NCBI GenBank assembly: GCA_026390555.1
Contig: JAPLFS010000020.1
Location: forward strand, 1-63,222
Length of the DNA: 63,222 bases
Direction: 5' to 3'
DNA from: Pseudomonadota bacterium
Lineage (GTDB): Bacteria > Bdellovibrionota_C > UBA2361 > OMII01
Under the pieces are notes generated by a model, which was given only the letters and a program-made list of their open reading frames with translations, did no database searches and was not told the origin of the DNA. Each line of letters begins with the position of its first letter. The stretch's first letter is position 1. This document shows, one piece after another, positions 34,764 through 46,974 of the stretch. The translations under genes were made by a program, and so were the position numbers.

Positions 34764-37700
34764 ATGAAGGACTCCGGACGGGGAGGAGGCAAGAAGATCG
34801 TCTTTAAGAAGCGTATACTAGCTTCTCAGCTGCTTCCAGCGGAGGTTACTTCCGCTATTGACCCAACCTCTGAGCAGGGTGAGCAAGCGCAGGATCTCTC
34901 TCACTACTATTATCAGGGCGAAATTTTTGACCAGTTCTATCGACCCCTCTCGATAGAGGGTGGAGAGGGGTTGCTTGCTGAGATTGCACACGAGCCCCTG
35001 GCCCCTCCTAGTCCTGAACCCCGACTAGCTAAGGTTGCGCGCGATGTTCGCAGCAAGGAGCAGCAGGAGACTGCAGAAGCCTTGGCGCATCAATTATATA
35101 ATCTAGCTCAAAAGGTGCGCGAGACCGACATAGATGTGTACCTAAGCGCAGTTAATGTGGTGCTGGCTGAAAGGGGGGCTAAAGAGTCAAAGGAGATCTT
35201 AGACAAGACCAACGATTTCTTTACTGAGCACTACTATACCGCTATTCGCGATCGTGGAGAGCGACCAGAGATCTATCATCAGATAATCAAGCGGGTCGGG
35301 CATGAAGCATCCGAGCGTATAGGGCGGATCATTAATGGCTTAGATATAGAAGGAATGGCTAAGATAATTTGGAATTTATACCACGGAGACGATCCAGATA
35401 AGGCCGCTCGCATTACAACTCTGCTACTGGCCTGCACCGAGAGGCAGATCCGCGCGCTGCGTGAGGAGTTTCTCCTTATTCCATATAAAGATCTCGCTCG
35501 ACAGTTATTTCTTATTATCAATCCAGCTGCAACAACGGAAGTTCAGAGTGCGGGGCGTCGCACGATCGGAAAGGCAGAGGTCAATGATACAAGAAAATTG
35601 GCAGCTTTTAAGAGTAGAGACCAGCTTAAATCCATCAAATATTTACTGCTAGGACGCGATACGACTGAATTGGCGCTTATTAAAAGGTTCTATCTCGATA
35701 GTGGGGATCAAGATGCGCACGAATCTGAGATTGGCCTTGAAGTTCAGGTGCAAAAAGTTTTTCAGGCGATCGATTTAGACAGGATGGGCAATCTATTTTC
35801 AGGGTGGAGCCCAGATGGAGAGGCCCAGGAGCTGCACAAGATCTTATTTCCAAAGACTATGACCGACGGACTAGAGGATCTACTAAGTGATCCAAAGGAC
35901 TCTGTTGACCGGGATCATACGCAGGGCATTGGGCCCTTCCTGCGACGCTTTAAAAAGCAGCGCATGTGGCGTAATCGAAATTCAATCCGTCACCGACTAC
36001 TTAATTCTTATGAGTTAATCGCAGAGCGATTAAATGCCCTCTCTTTCGATCGATTTATGCGCACAAACGATGCGTTGCAGGATCAATTTGGCTACGAGAT
36101 CGATCCCTCGCTTTTCTCATCACTAGGTCTTTTCGACGCGCGACGACGCGCTTTCGTAATGAACGAGCACATAGCGGCCTCCTTCGATCTTACCCAGATG
36201 CTAAAACATGTTGAATTCCTCTCTCCCAGGGAGTGTATGAGCGTGCAGCAGGCGTTTCGGTCTCTCTTTGGCTTAGAGGTGCGAGAGGCTATTGAACAAA
36301 GACTAACGGCTATAAAGCTTAAGGTAGCCGCTAAGGAGCTGCAGGAACTGCTTGTTAGATACCTGGATGGACAGGGACGTTGGCCCCTTAATTTGGACCT
36401 ATTGGCGCGTTACCGAGGCGCAGAGCCAACACCTGGTGTATGGGAGCCTGACTTTATAACCTCTGAGCAGGATGAACAGGTGGCCATTGATTGCGCGCAG
36501 TTAATGGATCGTGATGCCGACCTTGGAGAGCTAGATCGACCCATTTTAGAGGTGCTACGCAAGCACTCCTACGAGGAGCTCAATCGCATTGAGCGTGCTT
36601 TCTATGAGTTGACAGATCCACAGGTGCCGCTGCGCATAGCGCTCAGTGAGTGTTTAAGCACAGAGGTGCTTTCTGAGGTTGAGTTGTTACTAAACGGCGT
36701 AGAGCTCGCTGAGGTTGTTAGTGCAAGCTATGATGATCCCCTAACGTTACAGAGTGTTAGGGATATCCCACCTAGCCATATAAGTGTTATTCGCGAGAGC
36801 TTTGAAAAAACTCACCTTGTGGATCTTGGCGCACATCTGTTGGAGCGCTTCCCTGATCCTGAAGAGGAGGATCTTTTGATAGACACGCTGGCGATTGTCT
36901 TGGCCCCCGAGGCGCATGCCTTTCACATCACCTTGCGCGCAATGCGCAGGGATACTCCGCAGGATATGGAGAAGTTGCGACAACACTGGAAAGGGTCCGC
37001 GCTTCCTAATTTGTTGGCGTTAGAGCGGGCATTTGATCGCGATTTTCCACGATTGCGGCAACACTTAAAGTTTGGCGCTGCGCGTATAGCATTAACGCCC
37101 GAGCTTTTTGCCGAGAGCATCCTACACCTTGAGGGTATAGACCCTGAGATTGTTCCCCGTCTTTTAGAGTGCTTTGATTCGGTTGATATCGACCTCCTGC
37201 AACAGAGGTTGCGGGATAATAAACTGGATCAACGCACGATTGAGCAGGTATTTGACCTGCTTTATCCCGATGCAACGTTGCGTCGTTGTATTAAAGAGAT
37301 GAAGGTTGACCTTGATCTTATTAACGAGACCCTCTTGCATCTTGAGGGGTATTCATCCAAGGAGGTTGCGACCGAGATTCACAACCTTACCGAGTCATTC
37401 TCTGCAGAGCAGCTAGGTATTGCCTTACTCGATGTGCTTGCTACACCTGCGGCTGGTTATATTAATCCACGTATTCCAGAGGATCTTAACTGGATGGATG
37501 AGATGATGTACCAGATCGGGCTTTCATTTCAGCTTAACGTTGGTCAGGACCTGGTATCTGTCGCTAGGGCGCGCGGCGTTCCGACAGCGATGCTTGAGGA
37601 GCTGACCTTGCGACTATTCGGACAGGAGGTCTGCGCATCTGCGCGTGAGCTATTTAACCTTATCAAGTTAAATAAAGAGGGGCAGAGCTCCTCAGAGTTT

Positions 37701-37931
37701 ACAGAGGCGCGTAGCTGTAGCTACCTTGAGAGTCGTGGGGTGCGGCACCGAGATCGTCTGCTGCGGGCATACAATACCTTCTGGGCGCATATACCTGGAT
37801 TTGGTAACTTAATTGATGATGTCACTAAGTTTTTTATAGATCCCACGCTAAAACAGAAGACCATAACTATGCTGATTGGAGTTAGTCCAGAGCGTAAGAA
37901 GTCAGTAGATAGTGCGGAGACCTCCCGTTAG
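34764..37931 (+). CDS. Large helical-repeat protein, annexin-like in places
   Basis: A 1055-residue, almost entirely helical protein with no signal peptide. An N-terminal 60-residue polar region precedes many units of about 60-70 residues. Several resemble annexin repeats: ITTLLLACTERQIRALREEFLLIPYKDLARQL (near 215), VLRKHSYEELNRIERAFYEL (near 595), SHISVIRESFEKTHLVDLGAHLLERF (near 675), each a hydrophobic helix, an I/L-R-x-x-Y/F helix and a DL-x-x-x-L helix. The type II calcium motif GxGT is not clear, so annexin function is not claimed. It may be a client or scaffold of the preceding AAA+ protein. Confidence 0.7.
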   Translation: MKDSGRGGGKKIVFKKRILASQLLPAEVTSAIDPTSEQGEQAQDLSHYYYQGEIFDQFYRPLSIEGGEGLLAEIAHEPLAPPSPEPRLAKVARDVRSKEQQETAEALAHQLYNLAQKVRETDIDVYLSAVNVVLAERGAKESKEILDKTNDFFTEHYYTAIRDRGERPEIYHQIIKRVGHEASERIGRIINGLDIEGMAKIIWNLYHGDDPDKAARITTLLLACTERQIRALREEFLLIPYKDLARQLFLIINPAATTEVQSAGRRTIGKAEVNDTRKLAAFKSRDQLKSIKYLLLGRDTTELALIKRFYLDSGDQDAHESEIGLEVQVQKVFQAIDLDRMGNLFSGWSPDGEAQELHKILFPKTMTDGLEDLLSDPKDSVDRDHTQGIGPFLRRFKKQRMWRNRNSIRHRLLNSYELIAERLNALSFDRFMRTNDALQDQFGYEIDPSLFSSLGLFDARRRAFVMNEHIAASFDLTQMLKHVEFLSPRECMSVQQAFRSLFGLEVREAIEQRLTAIKLKVAAKELQELLVRYLDGQGRWPLNLDLLARYRGAEPTPGVWEPDFITSEQDEQVAIDCAQLMDRDADLGELDRPILEVLRKHSYEELNRIERAFYELTDPQVPLRIALSECLSTEVLSEVELLLNGVELAEVVSASYDDPLTLQSVRDIPPSHISVIRESFEKTHLVDLGAHLLERFPDPEEEDLLIDTLAIVLAPEAHAFHITLRAMRRDTPQDMEKLRQHWKGSALPNLLALERAFDRDFPRLRQHLKFGAARIALTPELFAESILHLEGIDPEIVPRLLECFDSVDIDLLQQRLRDNKLDQRTIEQVFDLLYPDATLRRCIKEMKVDLDLINETLLHLEGYSSKEVATEIHNLTESFSAEQLGIALLDVLATPAAGYINPRIPEDLNWMDEMMYQIGLSFQLNVGQDLVSVARARGVPTAMLEELTLRLFGQEVCASARELFNLIKLNKEGQSSSEFTEARSCSYLESRGVRHRDRLLRAYNTFWAHIPGFGNLIDDVTKFFIDPTLKQKTITMLIGVSPERKKSVDSAETSR

Positions 37932-37982
37932 GGATATCGTCAATAAGTATGGGGGTAGAGGAACCCCTAAAATGAGGACAAT

Positions 37983-38528
37983 ATGCGCTTATTAAACTAT
38001 CTATATGGTGGAATAACAGCTAGGCCCAAGAGCTCTGATGCTAGGCTTTATCCGCAGGAGGCTGCGACTAGCTCAAGGGAGCCCTCGGACTTCTCATGCT
38101 ACGCTGGCCAGGTCGTTATGATCGTTAATACGGCCTCTCAGTGCGGTTTCGCCAAGCAGTACGACGATCTGGAGGGGCTTTATCAAAGGTACAAGGAGCA
38201 CGGTTTTACTATCCTAGGATTTCCTAGCAACGATTTTATGGGTCAGGAGCCCAAATCAGATGGTGAGATTCAGGAGTTTTGCCGGATACGCCACGGTGTA
38301 ACCTTTCCACTCTTCTCTAAGGCAGCGGTCAAAGGAGGGGAGAAGCAGTCGGTTTTCTCATTCCTGACTGAACGGGGCCCAACCGATCTAAGGGGTGAGG
38401 TGCTCTGGAATTTTGAAAAGTTTCTGATCGATCGTGATGGTCGTTTAATCGGTCGATGGCGTTCCTACGTCTCTCCAACCTCGCGCAGTATTGAGCGGGG
38501 TGTGGCACGCGCCTGCGGCTTAGCGTAA
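37983..38528 (+). CDS. Glutathione-peroxidase-family thiol peroxidase
   Basis: A 181-residue GPx-family enzyme reducing hydroperoxides. The catalytic triad is Cys54 (NTASQCGF), Gln88 (FMGQEP) and Trp141 (LWNFEKF), with the family FPSND motif present. It is a cysteine, not selenocysteine, enzyme, and usually such bacterial GPx proteins use thioredoxin. A GAGGACAAT ribosome binding site precedes the ATG. The N-terminal 35 residues are longer than usual and loosely conserved. It converges with the VirD4-like gene, which ends 6 bp away. Confidence 0.93.
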   Translation: MRLLNYLYGGITARPKSSDARLYPQEAATSSREPSDFSCYAGQVVMIVNTASQCGFAKQYDDLEGLYQRYKEHGFTILGFPSNDFMGQEPKSDGEIQEFCRIRHGVTFPLFSKAAVKGGEKQSVFSFLTERGPTDLRGEVLWNFEKFLIDRDGRLIGRWRSYVSPTSRSIERGVARACGLA

Positions 38529-38533
38529 GCCAG

Positions 38534-40930
38534 CTACCAAGGTTCGCCCCCCTTGCCATCGTCGTTACTTGCTACGGCTTTGCCTGCAGCCTCTTTCTTT
38601 TTCTTCTCCTCATCCTTCTTAAGGCGGCTGTAGTCGAGGTAGCTTAGATTTGCCTGAATATTATCGGTATTGCTGTAGACGTAGGCTAAAAAGAATTCTG
38701 TGATTGTAGCTTTGCGGGTCTGAAGCTCCTCAGCCAAACGCAGCACCAACGGTGTGCGGGTTTTGTTCTCGCTCTCAAAGGCTTCCCACCACTTGCGTGC
38801 GCTACCGGTTGTATTATCCCACTCAAGCGACTTTTTAACCTCAGTAAGCTTGTCCACGATCTGTGTATCGCTCCAGCCCTTAGTATCTGAGATACCTGCG
38901 GGTAATCCCCCTGATGCGGGTGCCGCGCCAGTGGTTGATTGTGCAATCTCAAGTGGCTTCTCCTCGTACGTGATCTCCTCAGTGCGGAGCTTAAGCTCAT
39001 AATCGCCCTTATCAAATTCAGTGAGGGGCTTAAGGAGCTCAGGAATCTTGTAGAACGGTATTAGGTGTCCCTGAAATACCGGGGTATTGGGCATAAAGAT
39101 AGAGCAGATATTATCAGCTGGTCGACCGACCTCATCGGGTGTTAGCACCGCTCTCTGCTGAACCTGCTCCTGAGTACTATCGTTTTTACTTGCGAAGACC
39201 TCGATCATCTTTCTATTCGCTCCGGTCGACTGGGTCTGAAAGCGGATCGTCATCTGACCGCTCTCCTTAGAGGCCCATTCGGAGTCCGCTTGATCAAGGG
39301 CCGGCATAAAGATCTTGGTATTAAAGCCCGCCAGCACCGAGTCTGCATCATCGCTATAGTTAGCTTTGATCTGCGCGGTAGATTGAATAGCCGCTACAAT
39401 ACTTACGTTACGAGAACGGAGGGTATTGAGCTTGACGTGAATATCAGGAAGACGACCTAGGGCACTTGCGAACTCGTCGATTACTAATCCAACCGGCCTT
39501 GGTAGCGTTACACCTGGGCAGCGCTCCGCACGTTTTGTGAGGAAGCGCAGCAGCTCTACTACAATTACGTTCGCCATGGGGCGCAACATCTCAACCTCAG
39601 ACTCGCGTAGCTCAACGATAAAGAGGGTAGGCTTCTGAATCAGGTCATCAATATCGAGCTCGTTAACCGAGGTTGTTGCGCGGATAGCGGGGAGATCCCA
39701 GGCGCTTAGACGCATACTAAGTTCGGACATGATCGTATCGGCGTTCTGAGAGCCGGAGCGAGCTAGCTCAACAAAGGCGCGGGTATTTCTAATCGCTTCA
39801 GGATGCGCCTCTAGCCAGTCGCAGAGCGGCTTTATACCGGATTGAACGATCTGATGGATCCTCGGCATCGAGAGGTTCTCCTTCGGATCGTGCAGCAGGC
39901 CAACCATGATGGAGTTAAGGATCGCCAGGGCGTTGTTACGAAAGAATGGACTGTCTGATTTTGCCTGCGGTAGATCTGTTGCCGATATAACGGTCTGCGC
40001 AATTAGTTTGCAGTCCGTATCGTCCTCAATTTTAGCTAGGATATTCCAGCTTAGAGAGCGTTTCGTGTCTAATGGATTAAAGAGCAAGATCTGCTTACTA
40101 GGATTGTACTTTCTCGTCATCGCAGCGAGCGATTGCCACATCTCAGGCTTTGCATCTATGACTATCGTCGAGCGCTGCGGATCCATGCAATCGTTGTACA
40201 GGATCGGTTTGATGAACTTGGTTGTTTTTCCTCCGCCGGTTTTAGCTACGATAAGGATGTGACGGTTGCGTTCCTCTCGTGCGATAATTAGTTTGGCCTG
40301 ATTAAATGAGACCCCATCACTGCCGCGCAACTCATTGACGTAGAGAATTGTATCTCCAGGTTTCCCGCTGGGCTTTGTCCACTTAGCGATCTGCTCAGTA
40401 TTGGCGAGGTCACCGGAGCCAAGCTCATTAGTCATCGATCTTTTAGGGCGTTTTGCAGTCTCTTTGACTAGCGAGGAGAGGGAGATATCTCCGAGGATAA
40501 TGCCGGTCTTCTTGTATTCGCCCCAACTATAGCGCGCTACCAGGAATAGATAGCCGAAGAAGACAATGAAGAGGCTCTCCTCAAATATAAAGCGATTCTC
40601 TGCGGGGGCGATTAGGATAGATAGAAGGGGCTCAAGTAAGGGAACTGGAGCTATCGATTCATGCGGCTCCTGTAGGAGCGAGAGAACGGCTGAGATCTTT
40701 GCCTGGGCCTTCTCTTGTGATGAAAAGTGAAAGACCTCAGCCACGAAGAAACAGAGTCCAAGGGCGCCTGGTAAGAAGGTCTTGCCGAGCGTTGTATTTC
40801 CGGTGATGAAGAACTGCGCAAAGATGCAGCCTATAGTCGCTACCCCAAGGGTTGCTAGGCCCATGATCTGCGGGAGCGTATAGAACCACCCGATAAATTG
40901 AAGTAGCAGAATTTCAAGCGTACGCAGCAT
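38534..40930 (-). CDS. VirD4/TraG-type DNA-transfer coupling ATPase, orphan
   Basis: A 798-residue P-loop ATPase. Three or four N-terminal hydrophobic helices (first 130 residues) are followed by a T4SS coupling-protein domain. Walker A is ILIVAKTGGGKTTKFIKP at about 225-240, then STIVIDAKPEMW and IDEFASALGRLPDIHVKLNTLRSRNVSIVAAIQS, the Walker B and TraD-type signature. A variable Lys/Glu-rich C-terminal tail of about 180 residues could bind a substrate or adaptor. No other type IV secretion gene lies within 20 kb, so its partners must be elsewhere or it works independently. Confidence 0.88.
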   Translation of the reverse strand: MLRTLEILLLQFIGWFYTLPQIMGLATLGVATIGCIFAQFFITGNTTLGKTFLPGALGLCFFVAEVFHFSSQEKAQAKISAVLSLLQEPHESIAPVPLLEPLLSILIAPAENRFIFEESLFIVFFGYLFLVARYSWGEYKKTGIILGDISLSSLVKETAKRPKRSMTNELGSGDLANTEQIAKWTKPSGKPGDTILYVNELRGSDGVSFNQAKLIIAREERNRHILIVAKTGGGKTTKFIKPILYNDCMDPQRSTIVIDAKPEMWQSLAAMTRKYNPSKQILLFNPLDTKRSLSWNILAKIEDDTDCKLIAQTVISATDLPQAKSDSPFFRNNALAILNSIMVGLLHDPKENLSMPRIHQIVQSGIKPLCDWLEAHPEAIRNTRAFVELARSGSQNADTIMSELSMRLSAWDLPAIRATTSVNELDIDDLIQKPTLFIVELRESEVEMLRPMANVIVVELLRFLTKRAERCPGVTLPRPVGLVIDEFASALGRLPDIHVKLNTLRSRNVSIVAAIQSTAQIKANYSDDADSVLAGFNTKIFMPALDQADSEWASKESGQMTIRFQTQSTGANRKMIEVFASKNDSTQEQVQQRAVLTPDEVGRPADNICSIFMPNTPVFQGHLIPFYKIPELLKPLTEFDKGDYELKLRTEEITYEEKPLEIAQSTTGAAPASGGLPAGISDTKGWSDTQIVDKLTEVKKSLEWDNTTGSARKWWEAFESENKTRTPLVLRLAEELQTRKATITEFFLAYVYSNTDNIQANLSYLDYSRLKKDEEKKKKEAAGKAVASNDDGKGGEPW

Positions 40931-41220
40931 CGTGTATCGATATGTAACTTATCGGCCTATCTAGGTTATGCGCCCAACTGGGGTCGGGGTAACAACCAAA
41001 AGGGCGTATTAAGCGCAGATGTATCTAGTATAATCGAATGGTTATAAGAGGTCCATCCGAGTTGGATAGCCTAACCATCTGAATCTACTTATTAATAAGC
41101 GCAAACATCTTTATGTGCCTGAGCACACTAACTTTACTCTGGGGGAGCTTCTCACATCTCCCTTAATTAGCTATCGACTAGATCTCTACGGAGGGTAAGG
41201 GGATGTGGCAGAATACTTGG
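40931..41220. other. 290-bp gene-free stretch
   Basis: No gene, repeat copy or clear terminator recognised. It separates the start of the VirD4-like gene from the 3' end of the thiolase gene, so it should hold the VirD4-like promoter on the minus strand. TATAAT-like AT-rich stretches occur around 41030 but no convincing -35 partner. Confidence 0.4.
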
Positions 41221-42369
41221 CTATACTCGCTCCAGGATAGTCGCAATTCCCATGCCTAGCCCGATGCACATCGTCACCATGGCATAGCGCTCGTGACGCC
41301 GCTCTAACTCATCAATCGCCATGCCTATTAGCATGGCACCCGTTGCGCCGAGGGGGTGGCCAAGTGAGATCCCTCCGCCATTTACGTTGACCCGCTCAGG
41401 ATCTATCCCTAGCTCACGCATCGTCATAATCGGTACAGGAGCAAAAGCTTCGTTTATCTCCCAGAGATCGATCTGTTGTACCGATAGTCCGGCTCTTTTT
41501 AGCGCCTGACGAGAGGCTTCAATTGGGCCAGTTAACATAATGCGCGGTGGAGATCCTATTGATATTTGAGCCACGATACGAGCTCGCGCTTTAAGTGAGT
41601 GCTGAGAGAGCGCTGCTTCGCTTGCAACCAAGATCGCAGCCGCGCCGTCGACAATAGCAGAGGCGTTGCCGGCGGTAATAATTCCATCCGGTTTGAAAAC
41701 CGTCTTAAGAGTTGCCAACCCCTCAAGCGTCGTTTCAGGACGGGGATTATCATCTCTGCTTAATACCTGTTCAACGCCCTGATCATCTCTGTAGGGCACT
41801 GCTATCATGCTCTTAGAGAACTTACCCTGTTCGAGTGCGAGCTTGGCATTAGTTTGTGAGCGTAGCGCAAAGGTATCTGCATCAACCCGCGAGATCTTGA
41901 AACGTTCAGCTAGGATCTCGGCAGATTCGCCCTGCTGAACAAGGTCTGCATGGTGCTTAAGCAAGAGGGGACTTGTCTCTCCGCCACCATCGCTAAACAT
42001 CGGAACACGTGTCATGTGCTCAAGTCCAGCAGCGACTACTAGATCGTATTGTCCAGCCAGAACGCCTTGAGCCGCAAAATTAAGGGCCTGTAGACCAGAT
42101 CCGCACAATCTATTGATAGTTGTTGCAGGAACAGAGATCGGCCAACCGGCAGCGAGAACTGCGGCCCTTCCTACGCACCAGGCCTGCTCCTGAGCCTGCG
42201 TTACACAGCCAACGAGCAGGTCCTCCATTAGCTCCGGCGCGAGCTGTGTCCGGTTGCAGAGCGCATTTAAGGGGTATGTTAATAGGTCAACGGGATGAAC
42301 CGTTGTAAATTTCCCCTTTCTGCGCGCGCGTGGTGTACGGACAGCATCGACGATAAAGGCAGCGCTCAT
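41221..42369 (-). CDS. Thiolase (acetyl-CoA acetyltransferase)
   Basis: A 382-residue thiolase condensing or cleaving acyl-CoA. The acyl-carrying Cys is in [17 protein letters not shown] near residue 89; the His is in [17 protein letters not shown] near 337; and the second Cys is in [16 protein letters not shown] near 367. The EHMTRVP and [12 protein letters not shown] segments are normal. It is encoded alone, 50 bp or more from its neighbours, so fatty-acid degradation (fadA-type) versus biosynthetic acetoacetyl-CoA formation cannot be decided. Confidence 0.94.
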   Translation of the reverse strand: MSAAFIVDAVRTPRARRKGKFTTVHPVDLLTYPLNALCNRTQLAPELMEDLLVGCVTQAQEQAWCVGRAAVLAAGWPISVPATTINRLCGSGLQALNFAAQGVLAGQYDLVVAAGLEHMTRVPMFSDGGGETSPLLLKHHADLVQQGESAEILAERFKISRVDADTFALRSQTNAKLALEQGKFSKSMIAVPYRDDQGVEQVLSRDDNPRPETTLEGLATLKTVFKPDGIITAGNASAIVDGAAAILVASEAALSQHSLKARARIVAQISIGSPPRIMLTGPIEASRQALKRAGLSVQQIDLWEINEAFAPVPIMTMRELGIDPERVNVNGGGISLGHPLGATGAMLIGMAIDELERRHERYAMVTMCIGLGMGIATILERV

Positions 42370-42439
42370 GTGTAAACCTTTACTACAAAAGAAAGATATT
42401 TAGATTAATTGTTATGGTAACGCTCTCATGAGTGTAGCG

Positions 42440-43162
42440 CTACCGAGAAATATATACCTCAACCCGACGGTTAAGTTGACGCCCCCCGGAGGTCTTATTA
42501 GTTGCAATTGGGCGACTTGCTGAGTAGCCGTTAATTTTGAGCTGACTTAACGAGATACCCCGTGAGGCAAGATAGCTACCAACCTCTGAGGCGCGTGTCT
42601 GGGCTAGCCGTTCGTTATATTCTGCGTTACCTGTGTCATCCGTATGACCGGCTACGTTAACGGCCGTTACCATAGAGCTCGCCTTTATAGCCTCAGCCAC
42701 CTGCTCAAGACCTGAGAAAGCCCCAAGTCTTAAGTTCGTTTGATCCTCATCAAAGAAGACCTGATAGACACCGCCAACTGGGTCGGTTTCAGTTGTGCTA
42801 TCGAGGCGCGCCTGAATCTTCTCAAGTTCTATCTGGTTCGTCGTGCTCTGAACTCGCAGTGACGCCAGTTGTCGATTCTGATCAAGTTGAGCGCTTTCTG
42901 ATAGATCCCAGCCGGCACCCATAAGGAGCCCTGCCGCTGCGCCTACTCCGGCACCAACTGCAACACCACCACCACTAGCATCAACCTGATTGCCGATAAT
43001 GGCACCGGCACCAGCGCCCCAGCCGGCGCCGAGAATAGTGGCTCCGATGGTTTTATCGGGACCTGATTGCGGCATTGAGCAACCGACCGTTAGTAGGATA
43101 GTTCCAATGGTGGAAAGAGTAGCTGCGCGAGATAGCCCCCTAAGGAGCGAGCAATAATTCAT
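42440..43162 (-). CDS. OmpA-family lipoprotein with glycine-zipper domain
   Basis: About 240 residues from ATG 43162 (a longer frame from 43267 adds a non-signal-like head). GGGGG lies upstream. The lipobox is LLTVGC, so it is lipid-anchored. A glycine-rich segment follows (GATILGAGWGAGAGAIIGNQ, GAGVGAAAGLLMGAG), a 17-kDa-antigen-like glycine zipper that associates with membrane. The C-terminal OmpA domain binds peptidoglycan: VYQVFFDEDQTNLR, NVAGHTDDTGNAEYNERLAQTRASEVGSYL in part, and NRRVEVYI, including the conserved Asp and Arg. Likely role: outer-membrane to wall linkage. Confidence 0.9.
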   Translation of the reverse strand: MNYCSLLRGLSRAATLSTIGTILLTVGCSMPQSGPDKTIGATILGAGWGAGAGAIIGNQVDASGGGVAVGAGVGAAAGLLMGAGWDLSESAQLDQNRQLASLRVQSTTNQIELEKIQARLDSTTETDPVGGVYQVFFDEDQTNLRLGAFSGLEQVAEAIKASSMVTAVNVAGHTDDTGNAEYNERLAQTRASEVGSYLASRGISLSQLKINGYSASRPIATNKTSGGRQLNRRVEVYISR

Positions 43163-43295
43163 AAAACCCCCATATCGAAAGCAAAAAATACAAGGCAGAT
43201 AGGATCTAGCGAGGCTCGATACAACGGTAAGACTCTTCGGCAGAGCAAAGCTATCTATTCCCTTCACAGATACTTATCGGCAGGGGAGGCTTTCT

Positions 43296-46156
<2,861 letters not shown>

Positions 46157-46196
46157 TTAGGGGAAGTAAATGGGGCCTTCGTAGCAAAGAACGCTG

Positions 46197-46529
46197 GTGG
46201 CGGATCGAATGATTCGCTATTCTCCTGGGATGCGAATGACAACACCAAAGATCCTGCTTGCCTGTGCACTTATTGCTGCGGCCCTCTCGTTTCTCTCTGA
46301 TGATGGATTTATCCGGCTAACCCCGCTTTCAAAGGGGCTTGAGCAGCAACAGCGTGTTAATGCGCAACTTGAAGATGGGATCTACGCGCTTAAGAGGCAG
46401 GTTAATGGGCTGCAGAGCGATCCGCGCGCGGTTGAGAAAGCTGCAAGGAGCGAGCTTGGCATGGCACGTCCCGATGAGATGGTAGTATTATTTGAAAAAA
46501 AGGAGCCAGCACATGCAGAGGGCCGGTAA
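46197..46529 (+). CDS. ftsB: FtsB/DivIC-type septum-formation protein
   Basis: A short bitopic membrane protein, up to 110 residues. A transmembrane helix (LLACALIAAALSFLS) is followed by a coiled coil (SKGLEQQQRVNAQLEDGIYALKRQVNGLQSD) and the FtsB-like ARSELGMARPDEMVVLFEKK tail. Start is uncertain: GTG 46197, or internal ATGs at 46209, 46230 and 46236, the last two being nearest the family's usual length. It would join FtsL and FtsQ in the divisome. It precedes the DUF721 gene with overlapping ends and is divergent from eno. Confidence 0.78.
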   Translation: MADRMIRYSPGMRMTTPKILLACALIAAALSFLSDDGFIRLTPLSKGLEQQQRVNAQLEDGIYALKRQVNGLQSDPRAVEKAARSELGMARPDEMVVLFEKKEPAHAEGR

Positions 46530-46974
46530 TTTTAGTAATAATCAAGCTTCGAATAAGGCGACGCAGGGTGCTCTAGGTGCTGACCGTTCAGAAGTTCCCA
46601 ATGCAGGGGCTTCTAATACTGGAACTGTGCAAACTACTGAGTATAAGAAGCCTTTTGTGCGTCGGCGACGTCCCGGAGTCAATACAGACCTAACGCTTAT
46701 AAAGGGCATACTGTCAAAGGCTCTTGCTTATAAGGGGCTCGATAAAAAAATTGAGCGCTACGAATTTATCCTGCATTGGCGTGAGATAGTAGGGGAACGG
46801 TTCGCCGACATCTCAAAGCCTGAATGCATCTCTCGGCGTGTGCTGATCGTAGAGGTAAAACATTCGGTTTGGGCTCAGGAGCTAGCCTTTATGAAACCGG
46901 CATTACTGCAAAAACTTGCGCTGTACCTCAAAAAAGGTGACATCGTAAACGATATGATCTTTAGGGTTTCATAG
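46513..46974 (+). CDS. DUF721/DciA-type protein
   Basis: A small DUF721-family protein, 153 residues. ATG 46513 is chosen because AGGAG lies 8 bp upstream inside the ftsB-like gene; a TTG start at 46492 would extend it. The N-terminal 45 residues are polar and probably disordered. The C-terminal domain (from LIKGILSKALAYKGLDKKIERYEFILHWREIVGERFADISKPE, in part) has the W-x-x-[IV]-VG-x-x-[FL]-A-x-[HI]-[ST] signature and VKHSVWAQELAFMKPALLQKL. DciA members load the replicative helicase. It overlaps rsmD convergently. Confidence 0.82.
   Translation: MQRAGNFSNNQASNKATQGALGADRSEVPNAGASNTGTVQTTEYKKPFVRRRRPGVNTDLTLIKGILSKALAYKGLDKKIERYEFILHWREIVGERFADISKPECISRRVLIVEVKHSVWAQELAFMKPALLQKLALYLKKGDIVNDMIFRVS

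Noticed and set aside
34764-37931. Confident annexin assignment
   Set aside because: Helical repeat pattern is suggestive but type II calcium loops (GxGT) are not recognisable.
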